Positions 1-6,999 of a DNA stretch of 15,746 nt are shown one piece after another (position 1 is the stretch's first letter; the number at the start of each line of letters is the position of its first letter). A program made the translations under genes and the position numbers. A model generated the notes under the pieces. It saw only the letters and a list, made by a program, of their open reading frames with translations. It ran no database searches and was not told the DNA's origin. The DNA comes from JAGVVZ01 sp964373165 (lineage in GTDB: Archaea; Aenigmatarchaeota; Aenigmatarchaeia; CG10238-14), in assembly GCA_964373165.1 (NCBI GenBank), contig CAYJTF010000018.1, positions 1 through 15,746 of the forward strand, given 5' to 3'.

Positions 1-23
1 AACAACTTCCTTTCCACTCCAAT

Positions 24-524
24 CTATGTCAGAGCCATAATCACCAACAAATCCCCTAAACTTGGGTTTTGCCAAAATTCAGCCGGCTTTATTTGAGTAA
101 AATAGATCAATAAGATTCCAAAAAGCATTGCTGTTAAAGCTATCCAGTGAGTTTTTGATATTTTTTCTTTTAAGAATAAGACACTAAAGACAACAACATA
201 AAATGTTAATGTTTTGTGTAAAAAAGCTGCTCTACTAGATGTTGTTAATTTAAGTCCATTAAAATAAAGCAAAAAGGCGATAGATCCTCCTATCAACGCT
301 ATCAAAAGCATATATTTCCAATTCACTTTTTTAAATGAATTAAATGAAAAGTTAGATCGCCATAAAGATAAAAACAAAAATATAATACCTATTATCAAGG
401 ATCTCAATGCAGTAAAAACAGTCGGATCCAGTTTAACAATGAACAGCTTATTCATTGGTATGGCTATACCACTAACAATTGCCGTCATTATTGCAAACAA
501 TGTTCCTAGACTTTCCTTATTCAT
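24..524 (-). pseudogene. EamA/DMT-family transporter, N-terminal half, apparently frame-disrupted
   Basis: Integral membrane protein resembling the first half of drug/metabolite (EamA) exporters. About five hydrophobic helices are visible in 166 residues, starting MNKESLGTLFAIM and ending GDLLVIMALT. EamA exporters normally have two such repeats (about 290 residues, ten helices), and GDLLVIMA is typical of the start of the second repeat. The TAG stop at 24-26 falls exactly there. Beyond it, in another frame, the DNA reads WSGKEVV, which fits as a continuation. A frameshift mutation or a sequencing indel is therefore more likely than a natural half-size protein. It starts 8 bases inside the preceding gene, with an AGGG-containing site just upstream, so it is the last visible gene of the trxB-nadM operon. 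The substrate cannot be predicted. Confidence 0.7.
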
Positions 525-1092
525 GAACCCTCACATCATATTTCGGGTGTGTATTAAAATAATTTTCTTTTAACTTATACAATTTTTTAGCTAAAGTCTT
601 TGATATTTTCTCAACCACAAATTTTCTATGCACTGTTACGAAATCTCCTATCTTAAGATCTTTGGTATAATCTATTCTGTATTTTTTCACTCCTAAAATT
701 GTTTTTACAAGTGCGCTATTCTCAGAAACACTCATAACCTCTCCAGAATATATTCTACATTCTGTTGGATCAAAATCACCCATCTGCTCAAATCTTTTAT
801 CTACCATTTCATCGTGATTAAATAAATAATACTCTCTTAATACTTCATCGTCTATTATTTTTTTATTTTTTCTTTTTGCTATCAATTTGCACATCGCATA
901 TGCTACTTTAAAATTTTCCTCGCATTTACTTTCTATTTCTTTATTTCTAGAAATATTTTCTATTAAATTGCTGACAAATTCTTGACTTTTCTGGCCTCTA
1001 TGAACTAGAGTCTCCGCACATGGAACGGCATATTTGAAGAACAAATGTCTATTCTTTATTTTTATAAAAGCCACCCAATAATTAACCAACAT
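517..1092 (-). CDS. Protein with C-terminal HypC-like domain, hydrogenase-associated (possibly DUF6390-like)
   Basis: A 191-residue protein with two parts. Residues 1-110 are mostly helical and include FFKYAVPCAETL (C25). Residues 111-170 resemble HypC, the hydrogenase maturation chaperone: ECRIYSGEVMSV lines up with MCNPTIGKVLKI of the true HypC at 2678, with the same Cys-x4-Gly spacing. Later segments (LKIGDFVTVHRKFVVEKI against VKINDYVLLAGDIVIEKI) also match. C112 sits where HypC's essential N-terminal cysteine would be, but internally. I infer a role in assembly or handling of the [NiFe] hydrogenase encoded nearby. The layout recalls the DUF6390 proteins of hydrogenase clusters, from memory only. 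The ATG at 1092 overlaps the end of nadM by 11 bases and has no clear ribosome-binding site; a GTG at 1074 is an alternative start. Confidence 0.72.
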   Translation of the reverse strand: MLVNYWVAFIKIKNRHLFFKYAVPCAETLVHRGQKSQEFVSNLIENISRNKEIESKCEENFKVAYAMCKLIAKRKNKKIIDDEVLREYYLFNHDEMVDKRFEQMGDFDPTECRIYSGEVMSVSENSALVKTILGVKKYRIDYTKDLKIGDFVTVHRKFVVEKISKTLAKKLYKLKENYFNTHPKYDVRVHE

Positions 1093-1567
1093 TTGAAAGA
1101 AGTTTTATCCTATTTATTCCGTCTATTTTTTCCATATATTTAGCTATCTTTGGTGGGACCAAATCTTTCCATGTCTTGCCATGGTATATTCTCTCCCTTA
1201 TTTTTATTCCACTATATTTTTTCGGATTTACAAACTTTGGACTTTCAATTTTTTTCAATTTATGGAACAATCTCTTAATCCAAGGATTTCCACTAATCAC
1301 AACATCAAATTTCTCATTTTTCACAAGATAGTTTGTCCAATGTTTATCATACTCCATATCATGAATGCCAACAATCTTGACTTTATCTCCAAAGCATAAT
1401 CTTATCATTTCTGCTCTTTCTTTGAAAGTAAAGGGGTTGTCAGAATTTAGTTTATTTGTTGCTGCAATAGCTATAATTAGTTTGTATTTTTTCATTGTTG
1501 TTTTGATGACTGCCATATGACCTTTATGTAAGGGTTGAAGACGTGCTATAAATAAAGCTGTTTTCAT
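1082..1567 (-). CDS. nadM: Archaeal nicotinamide-nucleotide adenylyltransferase
   Basis: Cytoplasmic enzyme joining NMN and ATP to give NAD+ and pyrophosphate. The 161-residue protein shows the nucleotidyltransferase signature near the N-terminus (ARLQPLHKGH, standing for GRFQPxHxGH), the VISGNPW segment and a C-terminal SGIKIRERI (SxTxxR-like, ATP phosphate binding). Its length matches archaeal NadM. The start is taken at the ATG at 1567, 7 bases after a GAGG site; an in-frame TTG four codons upstream overlaps that site and is less likely. It lies 31 bases downstream of the thioredoxin-reductase-like gene and overlaps the next gene, so it is in an operon with them. Its position beside a hydrogenase suggests a link to NAD(P)(H) supply, which is inference. 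Confidence 0.92.
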   Translation of the reverse strand: MKTALFIARLQPLHKGHMAVIKTTMKKYKLIIAIAATNKLNSDNPFTFKERAEMIRLCFGDKVKIVGIHDMEYDKHWTNYLVKNEKFDVVISGNPWIKRLFHKLKKIESPKFVNPKKYSGIKIRERIYHGKTWKDLVPPKIAKYMEKIDGINRIKLLSNVG

Positions 1568-1598
1568 TTTTATCCTCAATTAATATTATATTATCATA

Positions 1599-2570
1599 TT
1601 ATTCTTTCTTATTTCTCAAGCCCCAATCAGCTATAAACGATGATTTTACACCTCTTATATAGGTATCAGCTTGCAGAGCCGCTTTGGCACCTTCACCGGC
1701 AGAAATAACAACCTGCTTAAATGGTAAATGTGTCACATCACCTGCGGCAAAAACTCCTTCCTTAATCCTGTTATTATCTGGTTCAAAGGTTTCACAATTC
1801 TCGTTAATAACTATATGATTATTCTCATTCAATTTGACAAAATTTTTTATCAAATCAACTTTAACTTCTGATCCAAGTTCTACAAATAAACCATCTAATT
1901 GTATCTCTCTCTTAACTTTAGTGTTAACATCCTCAATAATTATACTTCTAAGAAAATTATCGCCTTTACATTCAGAAATTGTGGAATTGAATATGCACTC
2001 AACATTTTTTATGCTCTTAACTTTATCAATAAGGGTAGCAAACGCTCTAAATCCATTGGCTTCGTGAACAGCATAAACCTTTTTTGTTATTTCACTCAAA
2101 TACAGAATTGTATTAAGAGCCGAGTTACCGCCGCCTGTCACAGCCACAGTTTTATTTTTGAATAATGGACCATCGCAAATAGAACAATATGAAATGCCTT
2201 TGCCTTTGAATTCTTTTTCGCCTGATACATTCAAATTAATGGGCGTCTTACCGAAAGCGAGTATCAAAGTTTTACCTTCATATTCATATTTCTCGCTTCT
2301 AATGACGAACAATTTTCCTTTTTGTTTTATTTCTTTTGCCTCTTCATATCTAATGTCAGCACCGAAACTAGATGCCTGCTTTTCAAATTTTTGCATTAAT
2401 TCAAAACCAGTGCTCTTTTCAAAACCTGGATAATTTTCTATATCAGGTATGTTAGAGGCTTGACCTCCTAAATTTTTTGTTAGAACAAGAGTTTTCAAAT
2501 TTCTTCTGCAGGCATATATGCTGGCCGATAATCCACTCGCCCCACCGCCTATTATTATTACATCGAACAT
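1599..2570 (-). CDS. trxB: Thioredoxin reductase-like FAD flavoprotein (TrxB/AhpF type)
   Basis: A 323-residue flavin disulfide reductase that should pass electrons from a pyridine nucleotide through FAD to a CxxC pair and then to a thioredoxin or glutaredoxin. The FAD-binding GGGASGLSA is at residues 8-16, the redox pair is C129/C132 (YCSICDG), the nucleotide-binding GGGNSAL is at 147-153, and a second FAD motif GVFAAGD is near the C-terminus, followed by KQVVISAGEGAKAAL. Length is normal. In NADPH-specific enzymes the segment after the second fold is HRRxxFRA; here it is HEANGFRA (169-176), so both phosphate-binding arginines are missing and NADH or another donor is likely. GGTGG lies 6 bases before the ATG, and a TATA-like element lies further upstream. 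It heads the operon with nadM and is divergent from hypC. Confidence 0.92.
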   Translation of the reverse strand: MFDVIIIGGGASGLSASIYACRRNLKTLVLTKNLGGQASNIPDIENYPGFEKSTGFELMQKFEKQASSFGADIRYEEAKEIKQKGKLFVIRSEKYEYEGKTLILAFGKTPINLNVSGEKEFKGKGISYCSICDGPLFKNKTVAVTGGGNSALNTILYLSEITKKVYAVHEANGFRAFATLIDKVKSIKNVECIFNSTISECKGDNFLRSIIIEDVNTKVKREIQLDGLFVELGSEVKVDLIKNFVKLNENNHIVINENCETFEPDNNRIKEGVFAAGDVTHLPFKQVVISAGEGAKAALQADTYIRGVKSSFIADWGLRNKKE

Positions 2571-2677
2571 AATTCCACCAGTAAATGTCTAAAAATATAT
2601 TAGTAAACAAGATAAAAATAGATTTTGAATTTATCTAATAAATTGTTTTAAAAATCGAGGCAATAATATATTAAATT
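2571..2677. promoter_or_regulatory. Divergent promoter region, trxB operon / hypC-protease operon
   Basis: This 107-base AT-rich gap separates two divergent operons. On the minus strand a TATA-like AATATATTTTTAG lies about 25-30 bases before the trxB start, followed by GGTGG at ribosome-binding distance. On the plus strand TTTAAAAAT (2647-2654) is about 25 bases before the hypC ATG, so that message is probably leaderless; the GAGG at 2657-2660 is too far away to serve as a ribosome-binding site. These are visual assignments. Confidence 0.5.
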
Positions 2678-2875
2678 ATGTGTAATCCCACAATAGGCAA
2701 AGTGTTAAAAATCAATGATAAAAAAGTCAGGGTTCTCGTAAATAAAAGAGAAATTGATGCGAATACTGAACTAGCGAAGGTAAAAATAAATGATTATGTT
2801 CTACTAGCTGGGGACATTGTAATAGAAAAAATAGCAAAAAGAGAAGCTTTGGCAATGCTAAATGATAAAAAGTGA
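2678..2875 (+). CDS. hypC: Hydrogenase maturation chaperone HypC/HupF
   Basis: A 65-residue cytoplasmic chaperone. In the known pathway HypC works with HypD to carry the Fe(CN)2CO unit and delivers it to the apo-large subunit of [NiFe] hydrogenase. The protein begins MCNPTIGKV, giving the essential Cys2, with the conserved Gly and the small beta-barrel pattern (VKINDYVLLAGDIVIEKI). HypC usually starts MCxxxPGxV; here the proline is replaced, giving NPTIG. Length is at the short end of normal. It is followed after 9 bases by the maturation protease and faces the hydrogenase genes. The other maturation genes (hypA, B, D, E, F) are not in the window and must lie elsewhere if the enzyme is functional. 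Confidence 0.9.
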   Translation: MCNPTIGKVLKINDKKVRVLVNKREIDANTELAKVKINDYVLLAGDIVIEKIAKREALAMLNDKK

Positions 2876-2884
2876 ACATCATTC

Positions 2885-3277
2885 ATGATAAAAAAAATTC
2901 TAGTTTTTGGAAATATGCTTATTAAGAAGGATAACTTACCACTAAAAATGATGGGTGATTTAAAAAAGAGTTTTCCACAAATAGAATTCAAGGAATTTGA
3001 TCCATCTGAAAACTTGAAGGAAGAAGGGAGAGAACTATATATAATCGACACCGTTGAAGGAATTGAAAAGGTTGAAATAATAACAGATTTTAATGACATA
3101 GAATTATCGAAAATATATTCTGTTCACGACTTCGATTTAGGTTATGAACTAAAACTATTAAAAAAATCTGGTATGATAGATAAAGTAACCATATTCGGAG
3201 TGCCAATGAATTTAGAAAGAAAAAACGTTTTTAATCAGCTGAAAGAAAAAATTAAATCTTTTATGAATAGTGAATAG
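2885..3277 (+). CDS. [NiFe]-hydrogenase maturation endopeptidase (peptidase family A31, HycI/HybD-like)
   Basis: A 130-residue cytoplasmic protease that in this family removes the C-terminal peptide of the hydrogenase large subunit after nickel insertion. Visible features are the N-terminal FGNMLIKKD (GNxLxxDD/E-like), IIDTVEG in the middle and SVHDFDLG near residue 80. D16, D55 and H81 occupy the places of the three nickel-sensing ligands described in E. coli HybD (E16, D62, H93). It is somewhat shorter than HybD and diverged in the first motif, which has a single acidic residue, but the ligands are present. It lies 9 bases after hypC. Its stop codon directly abuts the stop of the convergent large-subunit gene, its expected substrate. 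The ATG has no strong ribosome-binding site, so translation may be coupled to hypC. Confidence 0.82.
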   Translation: MIKKILVFGNMLIKKDNLPLKMMGDLKKSFPQIEFKEFDPSENLKEEGRELYIIDTVEGIEKVEIITDFNDIELSKIYSVHDFDLGYELKLLKKSGMIDKVTIFGVPMNLERKNVFNQLKEKIKSFMNSE

Positions 3278-4555
3278 CTATCTCCAATTTACTTTCAAGA
3301 AATGGCTTGCACAGCTCATGCATGGATCATATGCTCTTATTAGTTTCTCCAATTCTAATTCAATCTCTTCTCTACTTTTGTCAAGTATTTGTGGTATAAG
3401 CTCTCTTATGTCACTTTCCATCTTAATCTGATTTTGAGCTGTCGGAATAACTAAATTTCCAAATTTAATTTTTCCTTCACTATTAACAGATAGCATATAA
3501 TACAATGTCCCTCTCGGTGCCTCAATCACACCAATACCATGACCTTCCTTTATTTTTACTTCTGGTTTCGATTCTTCTTTAAACTCATTTGATTCTAAAA
3601 GTTCTATCGAGTGATCTACCGAGTGAAGAATTTCTATAGCTTGTGCAAGATTATTGTGATAAACGTTATCTGAAGGGAATATCTTCAACGCGTCACTCAA
3701 ATCTTTCTTTGTATCTTTATGTAACGCATCCTTGTTTAGATTCATTCTAGAAAGTGCGCCTACCATATATTCCTTTCCTTCAAATTTGAAACCTGTTGCC
3801 TGAGAATATGGTATCACAACTCTCGTGAGGAAATCCCAATAATCGCTTTCCTTCACCTTGGTTCCACTTGAACTTCTTATCTCACCTTCTAAAAAACTGA
3901 AATCCTTTGTAGCCAGAGCGACAAAATTACTGCTTCTCTTAAATTCAAAATTACATTTCTGGAAAATATCAACCAGTTCTATAACATGACTTCTCACGTC
4001 TTTCAGTTCCTTGATAATTTTATCCGTCTCGTCTTTTTTTGGTATCTTAGAAAACGATCCTATTTGCGGTATTGTTGCATGTACAGATCTTCCAGCAATT
4101 ATTTTTGATAAATTATTTCCGACGCCTTTAACATCAAATGCCTGATGAACAAGCTCGTGTTGCGATTCATCAAATTCAAGGACAGAGTCTTTTCCAAACA
4201 AATCTGGTAAAACAAATAAATACAAATGCATAGCGTGATCTCTTATCATCAAACCATACATAGATAACTTCCTGAGCAGCATAGTTTGATCACTTGGCAC
4301 TATTTCCAAAGCTCTTTCAGCAGCTTCTGTACAACAAGTCAAATGTGCTATGCTGCAGGTGCCACAAATTCTGGAAACAAGTTGAGGCAAACCGATCAGA
4401 GGTTTATCCCTTATTGCCTGAGTAAAAAATCTTTTATTTTCACTGATTTTCAATTTAACATCTGTCACTTTTCCGCCAACTATTTTAATATCTAAATCGG
4501 CATGACCTTCGGTTTTACTTATATTTTCTAATGTTATGTCCAATTCATTATGCAT
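3278..4555 (-). CDS. [NiFe] hydrogenase large subunit (group 3-like)
   Basis: A 425-residue catalytic subunit that binds the Ni-Fe(CN)2CO centre and interconverts H2 with protons and electrons. The L1 motif is RICGTCSIAH (R62, C64, C67, H71) and the L2 motif is DPCMSCASH (C412, C415, H418), so all four nickel-ligand cysteines are present. After H418 only seven residues (FLKVNWR) remain, a short tail of the kind removed by the maturation protease encoded head-on at 2885. The length and SCASH ending point to cytoplasmic group 3 rather than group 1 enzymes. The ATG overlaps the small-subunit stop by one base (TAATG), so the two are translationally coupled. No diaphorase, ferredoxin-like or F420-binding subunit is adjacent, so the electron partner is unknown. 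Confidence 0.95.
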   Translation of the reverse strand: MHNELDITLENISKTEGHADLDIKIVGGKVTDVKLKISENKRFFTQAIRDKPLIGLPQLVSRICGTCSIAHLTCCTEAAERALEIVPSDQTMLLRKLSMYGLMIRDHAMHLYLFVLPDLFGKDSVLEFDESQHELVHQAFDVKGVGNNLSKIIAGRSVHATIPQIGSFSKIPKKDETDKIIKELKDVRSHVIELVDIFQKCNFEFKRSSNFVALATKDFSFLEGEIRSSSGTKVKESDYWDFLTRVVIPYSQATGFKFEGKEYMVGALSRMNLNKDALHKDTKKDLSDALKIFPSDNVYHNNLAQAIEILHSVDHSIELLESNEFKEESKPEVKIKEGHGIGVIEAPRGTLYYMLSVNSEGKIKFGNLVIPTAQNQIKMESDIRELIPQILDKSREEIELELEKLIRAYDPCMSCASHFLKVNWR

Positions 4556-5034
4556 TAAACTACACCAAACTCTTTCATATATTTTTCTAGAACTGTAACA
4601 AATGTTTCTTCATTCATGGGACATCCGGGAACAGTATCGTCGACATAAACTACCTCGCTTATAGAGGACACTTTTTCTTTTAGTTTGAATCTTTCTATAA
4701 TAAAAGCTATCTCCTTCAATCTTTCATCATCAAAAAAATTTCTTTGATTTGATGGACTGCCAAAGACAGCACAACTGCCTATGGCCACTAGTCTTTTAGC
4801 ATTCTTTCTTATTTCTTTCAGTCTTTCTTCTTCTTTATGATTTGACACTGCACCTTCCACAAATGCGACATCTATATCATTTATCTCGTTATTTCTTTTT
4901 ATTGTTCTGAAATGTGCGAAATCTATCTTCTCTCTCCATTCAAAAAACTTATCATTTAACAACTCGACAAAAAGTATTGTTGAATCCTCGCAGCAAGTAA
5001 ATGAAAACCAACCTATCCTTAGTTTTCTTTTCAT
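4555..5034 (-). CDS. [NiFe] hydrogenase small subunit with NuoB-like CC motif
   Basis: A 159-residue small subunit expected to hold only the proximal [4Fe-4S] cluster and relay electrons from the large subunit. The four cysteines that can ligate it are C14, C15, C88 (GSCAVFG) and C138 (PGCPM). Most hydrogenase small subunits have CxGC at the N-terminal site; here the segment is SFTCCED, two adjacent cysteines as in the NuoB/PSST subunit of complex I. There is no twin-arginine signal and no second ferredoxin-like domain, so it is cytoplasmic and minimal in length. It is the first gene of the pair with the large subunit. No ribosome-binding site is visible; TTAATTAATAAG (5051-5062, minus strand) may be the TATA box of a nearly leaderless message. 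Confidence 0.9.
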   Translation of the reverse strand: MKRKLRIGWFSFTCCEDSTILFVELLNDKFFEWREKIDFAHFRTIKRNNEINDIDVAFVEGAVSNHKEEERLKEIRKNAKRLVAIGSCAVFGSPSNQRNFFDDERLKEIAFIIERFKLKEKVSSISEVVYVDDTVPGCPMNEETFVTVLEKYMKEFGVV

Positions 5035-5182
5035 AATAAAAATATAATTTCTTATTAATTAAGGACATGTATCTTTTAACAAACACTTATCACAAACTAA
5101 TTTTACTAAATCGTAAGATGAATACTCTAACTTATTTTTTATTATATATTCATGTAAAACCTTTATGTCTTCACATACCAAG
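5035..5182. promoter_or_regulatory. Intergenic region with the hydrogenase promoter
   Basis: This 148-base gap lies between the end of the envelope operon and the hydrogenase small subunit, both leftward. It contains AT-rich TATA-like sequence at 5035-5062 on the minus strand, placed for a short or absent leader. No convincing terminator hairpin or conserved RNA is visible. A plus-strand open frame crossing this gap is treated as spurious. Confidence 0.35.
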
Positions 5183-5848
5183 TTATACGCCTTTTTTATT
5201 TTTCATAACATTTCTAGTTATATCTATTATTCTCATTCCTATAAGAATAACGCTAATTATAAATACTATAAAGCTGGCTGGCCATAAATATGGTCTAGCC
5301 AATTCTGCGCTACCACCTTTTGTAAAGAATGTTATCCAACCACGATATTTCATTATAGTCAGATGAAGAAATATAAAAACAAATGCAATTCTTGCACCCC
5401 ATCTTTGGATAAACCACCAGCGTTGTGCACCCAATTTATTCATGAAAAAGTTATTAGAAATAATTGCTATGCCAGTCAATAAAATTATAGATAATAAACC
5501 AAAAACAAATGAGACTGGTTCTTCATTAAAAAAGTAGATTGGTGGGAATTTATCTGGAAGGAAGAAAAATGAAATTATTGAGTGAGTTAATGCTAAAAAG
5601 AATGACAACATGCCTAACTCTTTTCTGAGAGTTAACCACAGTGTGAATTTCTGTGAAAACCCACATAACGGTCCTATTAAAAGAACTATGCACAAGAGAA
5701 CAAGTGACGTGCCTGCGAAAACTTTATTCATTATATAAAGATTATAATAACCTCTTCTCTCAAAAATATAAAAAGAGAGAATTAAAAATATTATGAAACC
5801 TATTACCACTACTATAGCATAATCTCTGAGGTCGTTGTATATCCCCAT
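5183..5848 (-). CDS. Ferric reductase-like transmembrane protein (MsrQ/YedZ-like)
   Basis: A 221-residue membrane protein with about six hydrophobic helices, resembling the ferric-reductase-like domain found in MsrQ/YedZ and NADPH oxidases. Such domains hold b-type haem and move electrons across the membrane. Two histidines placed for haem binding are visible: one in FFLALTHSIIS (about residue 88) following RKELG, and one in FIFLHLTIMKYRGW (about 162) following WGARIAF. There is no cytoplasmic FAD/NAD domain and no MsrP partner, so the donor would be another protein. It is the last gene of the eight-gene operon, 36 bases after the preceding gene. I infer that it supplies or withdraws electrons for the thiol/cysteine proteins upstream. 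Confidence 0.75.
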   Translation of the reverse strand: MGIYNDLRDYAIVVVIGFIIFLILSFYIFERRGYYNLYIMNKVFAGTSLVLLCIVLLIGPLCGFSQKFTLWLTLRKELGMLSFFLALTHSIISFFFLPDKFPPIYFFNEEPVSFVFGLLSIILLTGIAIISNNFFMNKLGAQRWWFIQRWGARIAFVFIFLHLTIMKYRGWITFFTKGGSAELARPYLWPASFIVFIISVILIGMRIIDITRNVMKNKKGV

Positions 5849-5884
5849 TACTTTTCACTATAATATTACTGTTACATGTTTTTT

Positions 5885-6172
5885 TTAACTTATTCCATTT
5901 TGTTGCATAAACGCATTTTTGTCAAATCCTGTAGCTTGTTTGAATTTGTCTGGACTTACTTTTTTTATGCAACCTGCATATTGTCCAGGATGGTGACTCA
6001 AATGTTGTATGTTGCTGAGATCATTCAAATCACCACACGCGTCTGATTGTACATTTGGCATTGGATAACTTGTTTTTGACGGTTTAAAAAATGTGTATAA
6101 CGTCCATCCTAAAATCAATATTACAACAGCCAAGAGTGTATATAAAGACCAGTCATTTTTTTTCTTTTTCAT
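5885..6172 (-). CDS. Small membrane-anchored His/Cys protein of unknown function
   Basis: A 95-residue protein with a short basic N-terminus, one membrane helix (about residues 9-28) and an extracytoplasmic domain. That domain contains C46, the cluster HLSHHPGQYAGC (H57, H60, H61, C68) and a C-terminal SPDKFKQATGFDKNAF stretch. The two cysteines could form a disulfide, and the three histidines could bind metal or haem. The ATG overlaps the stop of the upstream gene by four bases (ATGA), so it is coupled to it. The function is not recognised. Its place among DsbA-like, Cys-rich and haem membrane proteins suggests an exported redox or metal-binding component. Confidence 0.72.
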   Translation of the reverse strand: MKKKKNDWSLYTLLAVVILILGWTLYTFFKPSKTSYPMPNVQSDACGDLNDLSNIQHLSHHPGQYAGCIKKVSPDKFKQATGFDKNAFMQQNGIS

Positions 6173-6522
6173 TTTAAACCACCTATTATCCCTATTATAC
6201 TAACCACTAATACAATTACATTAACTATAAGCCAAAGCCAATCTTTCTTTGTTTTTTTCATTTTGCAATTAACTTTAGTCCAATAAAACATTCCTATGCC
6301 AATGCTTGAGGATAATAAACCCATGGTGGAAAATGGGATAACATATTTTTGCAAAAATGCCAGTGGCATGCCGACTACCGTTATTCCAAATATGGCTAAT
6401 GCGGCTATCAGTACTTCGCAAATAGTATGGCAGACATTATACAAGCCAGCAATTCCCATGGCACTGCTTACTCCGCCTATAATGCCAGTTACTTTTGTTT
6501 TATCGTCTTTTTGTTTTTTCAT
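6169..6522 (-). CDS. Small multi-helix membrane protein, loosely MerT/MerC-like
   Basis: A 117-residue protein with three to four hydrophobic segments (about residues 12-30, 36-56, 62-80 and 96-115). A cysteine pair, VCHTIC (C31, C35), sits at the end of the first segment, and a third cysteine (C86) follows the third helix. Cysteines in the first helices of a small membrane protein recall mercury transporters MerT/MerC, but the match is only in layout and no mercury genes are present. The start is taken at the ATG at 6522. Longer forms in this frame would run into the Cys-rich gene upstream, whose stop ends at 6524, one base before this ATG. It may pass metal or thiol equivalents across the membrane, which is inference. 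Confidence 0.65.
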   Translation of the reverse strand: MKKQKDDKTKVTGIIGGVSSAMGIAGLYNVCHTICEVLIAALAIFGITVVGMPLAFLQKYVIPFSTMGLLSSSIGIGMFYWTKVNCKMKKTKKDWLWLIVNVIVLVVSIIGIIGGLK

Positions 6523-6523
6523 A

Positions 6524-6994
6524 TTAACCGCACGTTCCAACAACACATGTACAATTACCATCGCATCCTACATGATCTGGAGCTTCGCATCCCTTTTCTT
6601 CGCATGGGCATCCTGTAGCTAAACAGTGTTCGGATCCGCAATGCAAATGCCCGGGATTGAATATGCAAGTTGTCGAATGTGGATCGCATGTTCCATAGAC
6701 AGCTAGATTGTACATTCCTCTTACAGTATAGAATAAACTACCAAATAAAAGTATTGTAAAAATCAATGACAGCAGCTTAAAATTCTTATGAGTAAATTTT
6801 GCTAGAGACGGAAATGGTTTAATTAATTTAGATGTTATTTTTGATCTTACTCTTTGTTCAAGTGAACTTTCGCAAGGCCTAAAAGTGATCATTCTAAAAA
6901 CACATTTGAATGATTCTTTAGCAAGCACCCTGTATTTAGCCGAAAATATTCCAAGTACTGAAAATATGACCAATGCAACCAAACAAAGCACCAT
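6524..6994 (-). CDS. Membrane protein with an 11-cysteine metallothionein-like tail
   Basis: A 156-residue protein with a hydrophobic N-terminal segment (1-16), a basic central part with C31 and C41, a second membrane helix (about 73-93) and a C-terminal tail from residue 103. The tail has eleven cysteines within about 54 residues (103, 110, 119, 124, 129, 131, 136, 144, 148, 150, 155) mixed with His, Asp and Glu, for example HLHCGSEHC and GNCTC. Such spacing fits metal-cluster binding or multiple disulfides. The start is taken at the ATG at 6994 because AAGGTGA lies just upstream; a GTG at 7003 would overlap the desulfurase stop. The family is not recognised by name. The tail probably faces outside, where the DsbA-like protein could act on it. 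Confidence 0.78.
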   Translation of the reverse strand: MVLCLVALVIFSVLGIFSAKYRVLAKESFKCVFRMITFRPCESSLEQRVRSKITSKLIKPFPSLAKFTHKNFKLLSLIFTILLFGSLFYTVRGMYNLAVYGTCDPHSTTCIFNPGHLHCGSEHCLATGCPCEEKGCEAPDHVGCDGNCTCVVGTCG

Positions 6995-6999
6995 TTTAG

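Noticed and set aside
24..26. Pyrrolysine read-through of the TAG in the EamA gene
   Set aside because: TAG serves as an ordinary stop in several nearby genes (3275, 3278, 10206, 8220). Read-through gives a less transporter-like sequence than the shifted frame.
5067..5366. Plus-strand open frame of 99 codons
   Set aside because: It overlaps the ferric-reductase-like gene in antisense, has no ribosome-binding site, and its hydrophobicity mirrors the membrane gene on the other strand.
6169..6522. Mercury transporter (MerT/MerC)
   Set aside because: Only the size and the Cys in early helices are similar; no MerA, MerP or MerR and no GG...CC signature. Kept as a layout comparison only.
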